NCBI GenBank assembly: GCA_044426045.1
Contig: JAWXUX010000015.1
Location: 1-43,613 of the forward strand
Direction of reading: 5' to 3'
From: JAWXUU01 sp044426045
Lineage (GTDB): Bacteria; Bacillota; Clostridia; Christensenellales; CAMQZB01
DNA length: 43,613 nt
Shown: piece by piece, positions 40,296 through 43,613 of the stretch
Position numbering within the stretch: position 1 is the first letter of the stretch
Layout: the number at the start of each line of letters is the position of its first letter
The notes under the pieces: model-generated
Seen by the model: only the letters and a program-made list of their open reading frames with translations
What the model was told of the DNA's origin: nothing
Database searches by the model: none
Position numbers and translations under genes: made by a program

Positions 40296-41774
40296 ATGGA
40301 CTATGCATATCTGAATGCTAACGCCCCAATATATATCGCACTTGCATGTGTTTTTTTCACGGCAATCGCGGTGGGACTGCATTTTCTTGCAAAAAAGGAT
40401 ATAAAAATTTCAAAATGGCTGTGCTTTGCCACGCTCGGTGTATTTCTTGTCGCAAGAATAATAATCGCATGGCAAACGGAAGGGCACTCCGACATGACAA
40501 GCTTTTTCTTGCCGTGGAGCTACAAACTCGCAAACGGCGGATTTTTCAGCTTCTATCTTGCGGATATTGAAGCCGGCACAATAGAATATCTCAACGATTA
40601 TCCACCAATGCTGATGTATCTGCTTTGGCTTTTTGGAACTGTTGTGAAAAATTTCAGCCTTTCAAACGAAATGTGGATATTCCTTATGCGACTTCCCGCA
40701 ATTTTCTGCGACGTAGTCTGTGCATACTATATATTGAAAATAGCAATAGACTATCAAAACAAGAAAGCCAGTAAATCAGCTAGCTATAAATCAAGAAAAG
40801 AAATAAGAGCAAACGGCAACGCTCCTAAAGAAAATCCTGAAACCGCAAAAAGCGTGTCCCTTGCCAAATTTCCAAGCAAAGTGAGCATATTTGCGTTTGC
40901 CTGCATGGTGATGTATCTTCTTAACCCCGCAATGATAACCGACAGTGCGTGGTGGGGACAAGTGGACGGCGTTATTGCGATGTTTTTTGCAATAACAATA
41001 TATAACTTGCAAAAAGGCAACGATAAAGCTGTTGTTGTGACAGCGATTGTCGCAATGTGCTATAAATTGCAGTATATCTTCTTTATGCCAGCACTTGGCA
41101 TGTATTATCTCGTGAGATTAAAAGATGAAAAAAGTGAGCTGTTTTCTAAACTTCTGAAAGGCGTTATCATCGGGGCAGCCGTCTTTTTATGCGTGAACTT
41201 GCCACTTTGCTTCATGCCAATGATAAAAGGTCACCCATTTTTTATGATAAACATCTATATCAACCAAGTATCAAACTATGCCTACTACACGCTGAATGCA
41301 CCAAATCTGTTTGGCGCACTCAATTTGAATTTTATTCAGCTTTCAAATAATGGCACCGCTTGGACGCTTTTTGTTGTTGGCGGGGTGAGCATTGTTGTGG
41401 CTTGCCTATCGCTTACCCGCGACAAAGAAAAAAAAGTTCCGATTTTGGGGGCACTAACAATAATAACGGTTTTCATGTTTTCTTATAAAATGCATGAAAG
41501 ATATATGATATACGCACTTGTTCTACTGCTTATCGTGTATGTCCAAAGCGGGAAACTTGCCGACCTTATGATATACTGCGGGTTCACATGCGTGCAGTTT
41601 TTCACAATAGCAAGCATAATGTGTATCGACGGAAGCACTTTTAATTTTTATGATAAAAGATTGCAAATAATATCGATAATTTGCTTGACATTATATTTCC
41701 TATATGTTATATTAATATCCCAAGCGGAAGTATCCGCGAGGAAATCACAACTTCATAAAACTTTGAAAAAGTAA
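40296..41774 (+). CDS. GT-C family membrane glycosyltransferase (Gpi18-like mannosyltransferase)
   Basis: 492 residues, about ten to twelve TM helices. An early loop holds HSDMTSFFLPW, with the acidic residue expected of GT-C enzymes, and NDYPPMLMYLLWLFG, the DYPP motif of ALG6/Gpi18-like families. Later NPAMITDSAWWGQVDGVIAMFF and MHERYMIYALVLLLIVY are also typical. It would transfer a sugar from a polyprenyl-phosphate donor to a lipid or protein on the outer face. A hydrophilic loop (KASKSASYKSRKEIRANGNAPKENPETAKS) interrupts the core. The leader before it is a run of AATAAATAATAAATAATAAA-like repeats. Confidence 0.82.
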   Translation: MDYAYLNANAPIYIALACVFFTAIAVGLHFLAKKDIKISKWLCFATLGVFLVARIIIAWQTEGHSDMTSFFLPWSYKLANGGFFSFYLADIEAGTIEYLNDYPPMLMYLLWLFGTVVKNFSLSNEMWIFLMRLPAIFCDVVCAYYILKIAIDYQNKKASKSASYKSRKEIRANGNAPKENPETAKSVSLAKFPSKVSIFAFACMVMYLLNPAMITDSAWWGQVDGVIAMFFAITIYNLQKGNDKAVVVTAIVAMCYKLQYIFFMPALGMYYLVRLKDEKSELFSKLLKGVIIGAAVFLCVNLPLCFMPMIKGHPFFMINIYINQVSNYAYYTLNAPNLFGALNLNFIQLSNNGTAWTLFVVGGVSIVVACLSLTRDKEKKVPILGALTIITVFMFSYKMHERYMIYALVLLLIVYVQSGKLADLMIYCGFTCVQFFTIASIMCIDGSTFNFYDKRLQIISIICLTLYFLYVILISQAEVSARKSQLHKTLKK

Positions 41775-42068
41775 ATTTTTAAAAAGAAAAAAGATTTTGA
41801 AAAAAACTTAAAAAACTTTGAAAAAATGCTTGACAAAGAGAAAGGGGATGTGGTAATATAAATAAGCTGTCAGTAAGGGCAGCGACAAAGTGAACATTGA
41901 AAAGTGAATAGGAAAGATAAAAGAAGAATTATACAAATGTTTCTGTCAATTGGTCGAGAGACCAAAATTTGAGAAAAAAAATTAGATAATTGTACAAACT
42001 AAAAACAAACAGTCAACGTACGAATATTGAGCTAACAAACGGTTGTAGCGACCGATGTTATAAAGATT
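41775..42068 (+). promoter_or_regulatory. rRNA operon promoter and leader
   Basis: TTGACA (41830-41835), 18 bp, TAATAT (41854-41859) is the likely promoter. The leader has TGAACATTGAAAAGTGAATA (41891-41910), typical of rRNA leaders in Firmicutes, and a hairpin TTGGTC-GAGA-GACCAA (41950-41965). The 16S gene begins about 210 bp after the -10. No gene here. Confidence 0.75.
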
Positions 42069-43586
<1,518 letters not shown>

Positions 43587-43613
43587 AAAGAGAATTCTTT
43601 AAGTCGACGGTGT

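Overview
The window looks like one whole assembly contig of a low-GC, strictly anaerobic Clostridia-type bacterium. It opens inside a 5S rRNA gene and closes just past the 3' end of a 16S rRNA gene, both on the + strand, so it is the stretch between two rRNA operons. The Clostridia call rests on the 16S sequence type, a class III (oxygen-sensitive) ribonucleotide reductase as the only reductase seen, rubredoxin, PlsY, an Rrf2 regulator, ECF-type vitamin uptake and strong AGGAGG ribosome binding sites. I cannot name a genus.

Layout. (1) 1-251: 5S rRNA and tRNA-Asn. (2) 206-3968: a very small integrative element (about 3.7 kb between 80-bp direct repeats) in the 3' half of tRNA-Asn. It carries a tyrosine integrase, an HTH replication initiator with 24-bp iterons inside its gene, two small proteins, a divergent Cro/CI-type repressor with three operator-like sites, a 68-residue two-helix membrane protein, and about 730 bp of structured non-coding DNA. 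(3) 3969-4343: debris of a second, related element in tandem: left-end sequence, a 53-codon ORF and the C-terminal fragment of a homologous integrase. (4) 4.4-7.3 kb: Rrf2 regulator plus a polar amino-acid ABC importer. (5) 7.4-10.2 kb: nrdDG behind a promoter with two NrdR boxes; nrdR itself is at 32.3 kb. (6) 10.3-17.9 kb: ABC exporter, VOC protein, DUF4250, FNT-family channel, CinA, D-lactate-dehydrogenase-like enzyme, DMT transporter, GNAT protein, PnuC. (7) 18.2-21.5 kb: ECF S-component with a P-loop kinase, DUF3842, a membrane protein with a cysteine-rich tail, acyl-ACP thioesterase. (8) 21.6-36.5 kb: Gfo/Idh oxidoreductase, TruA, RF1, a DUF1385-PrmC fusion, L31, an MDR-family protein without catalytic zinc ligands, PlsY, Der, DUF512 radical SAM, NrdR, YgiQ, cardiolipin synthase. 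(9) 36.8-41.8 kb: LeuS, rubredoxin, GNAT protein, Gpi18-like mannosyltransferase. (10) 41.8-43.6 kb: rRNA leader and 16S.

The most unusual feature is a family of five elements of about 200-240 bp (A 17911-18149, B 22585-22808, C 23733-23933, D 28534-28731, E 32875-33076). Each has arrays of a 7-bp repeat (GTGAAAG outward-left, CTTTCAC outward-right) at its ends, then conserved inverted arms (GGTAGGCAC...CGTGC and GCACGAG...GAGTGCATTACC), then a variable core. A and B share one core hairpin, C and D another, and E has a third core. All sit at gene 3' ends, often touching the stop codon, and the heptad array supplies TGA in all three frames. A seventh-base-periodic array of different sequence abuts the der stop codon. 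I see no transposase for them here. I regard this family and the minimal tRNA-Asn element as the best candidates for something undescribed.
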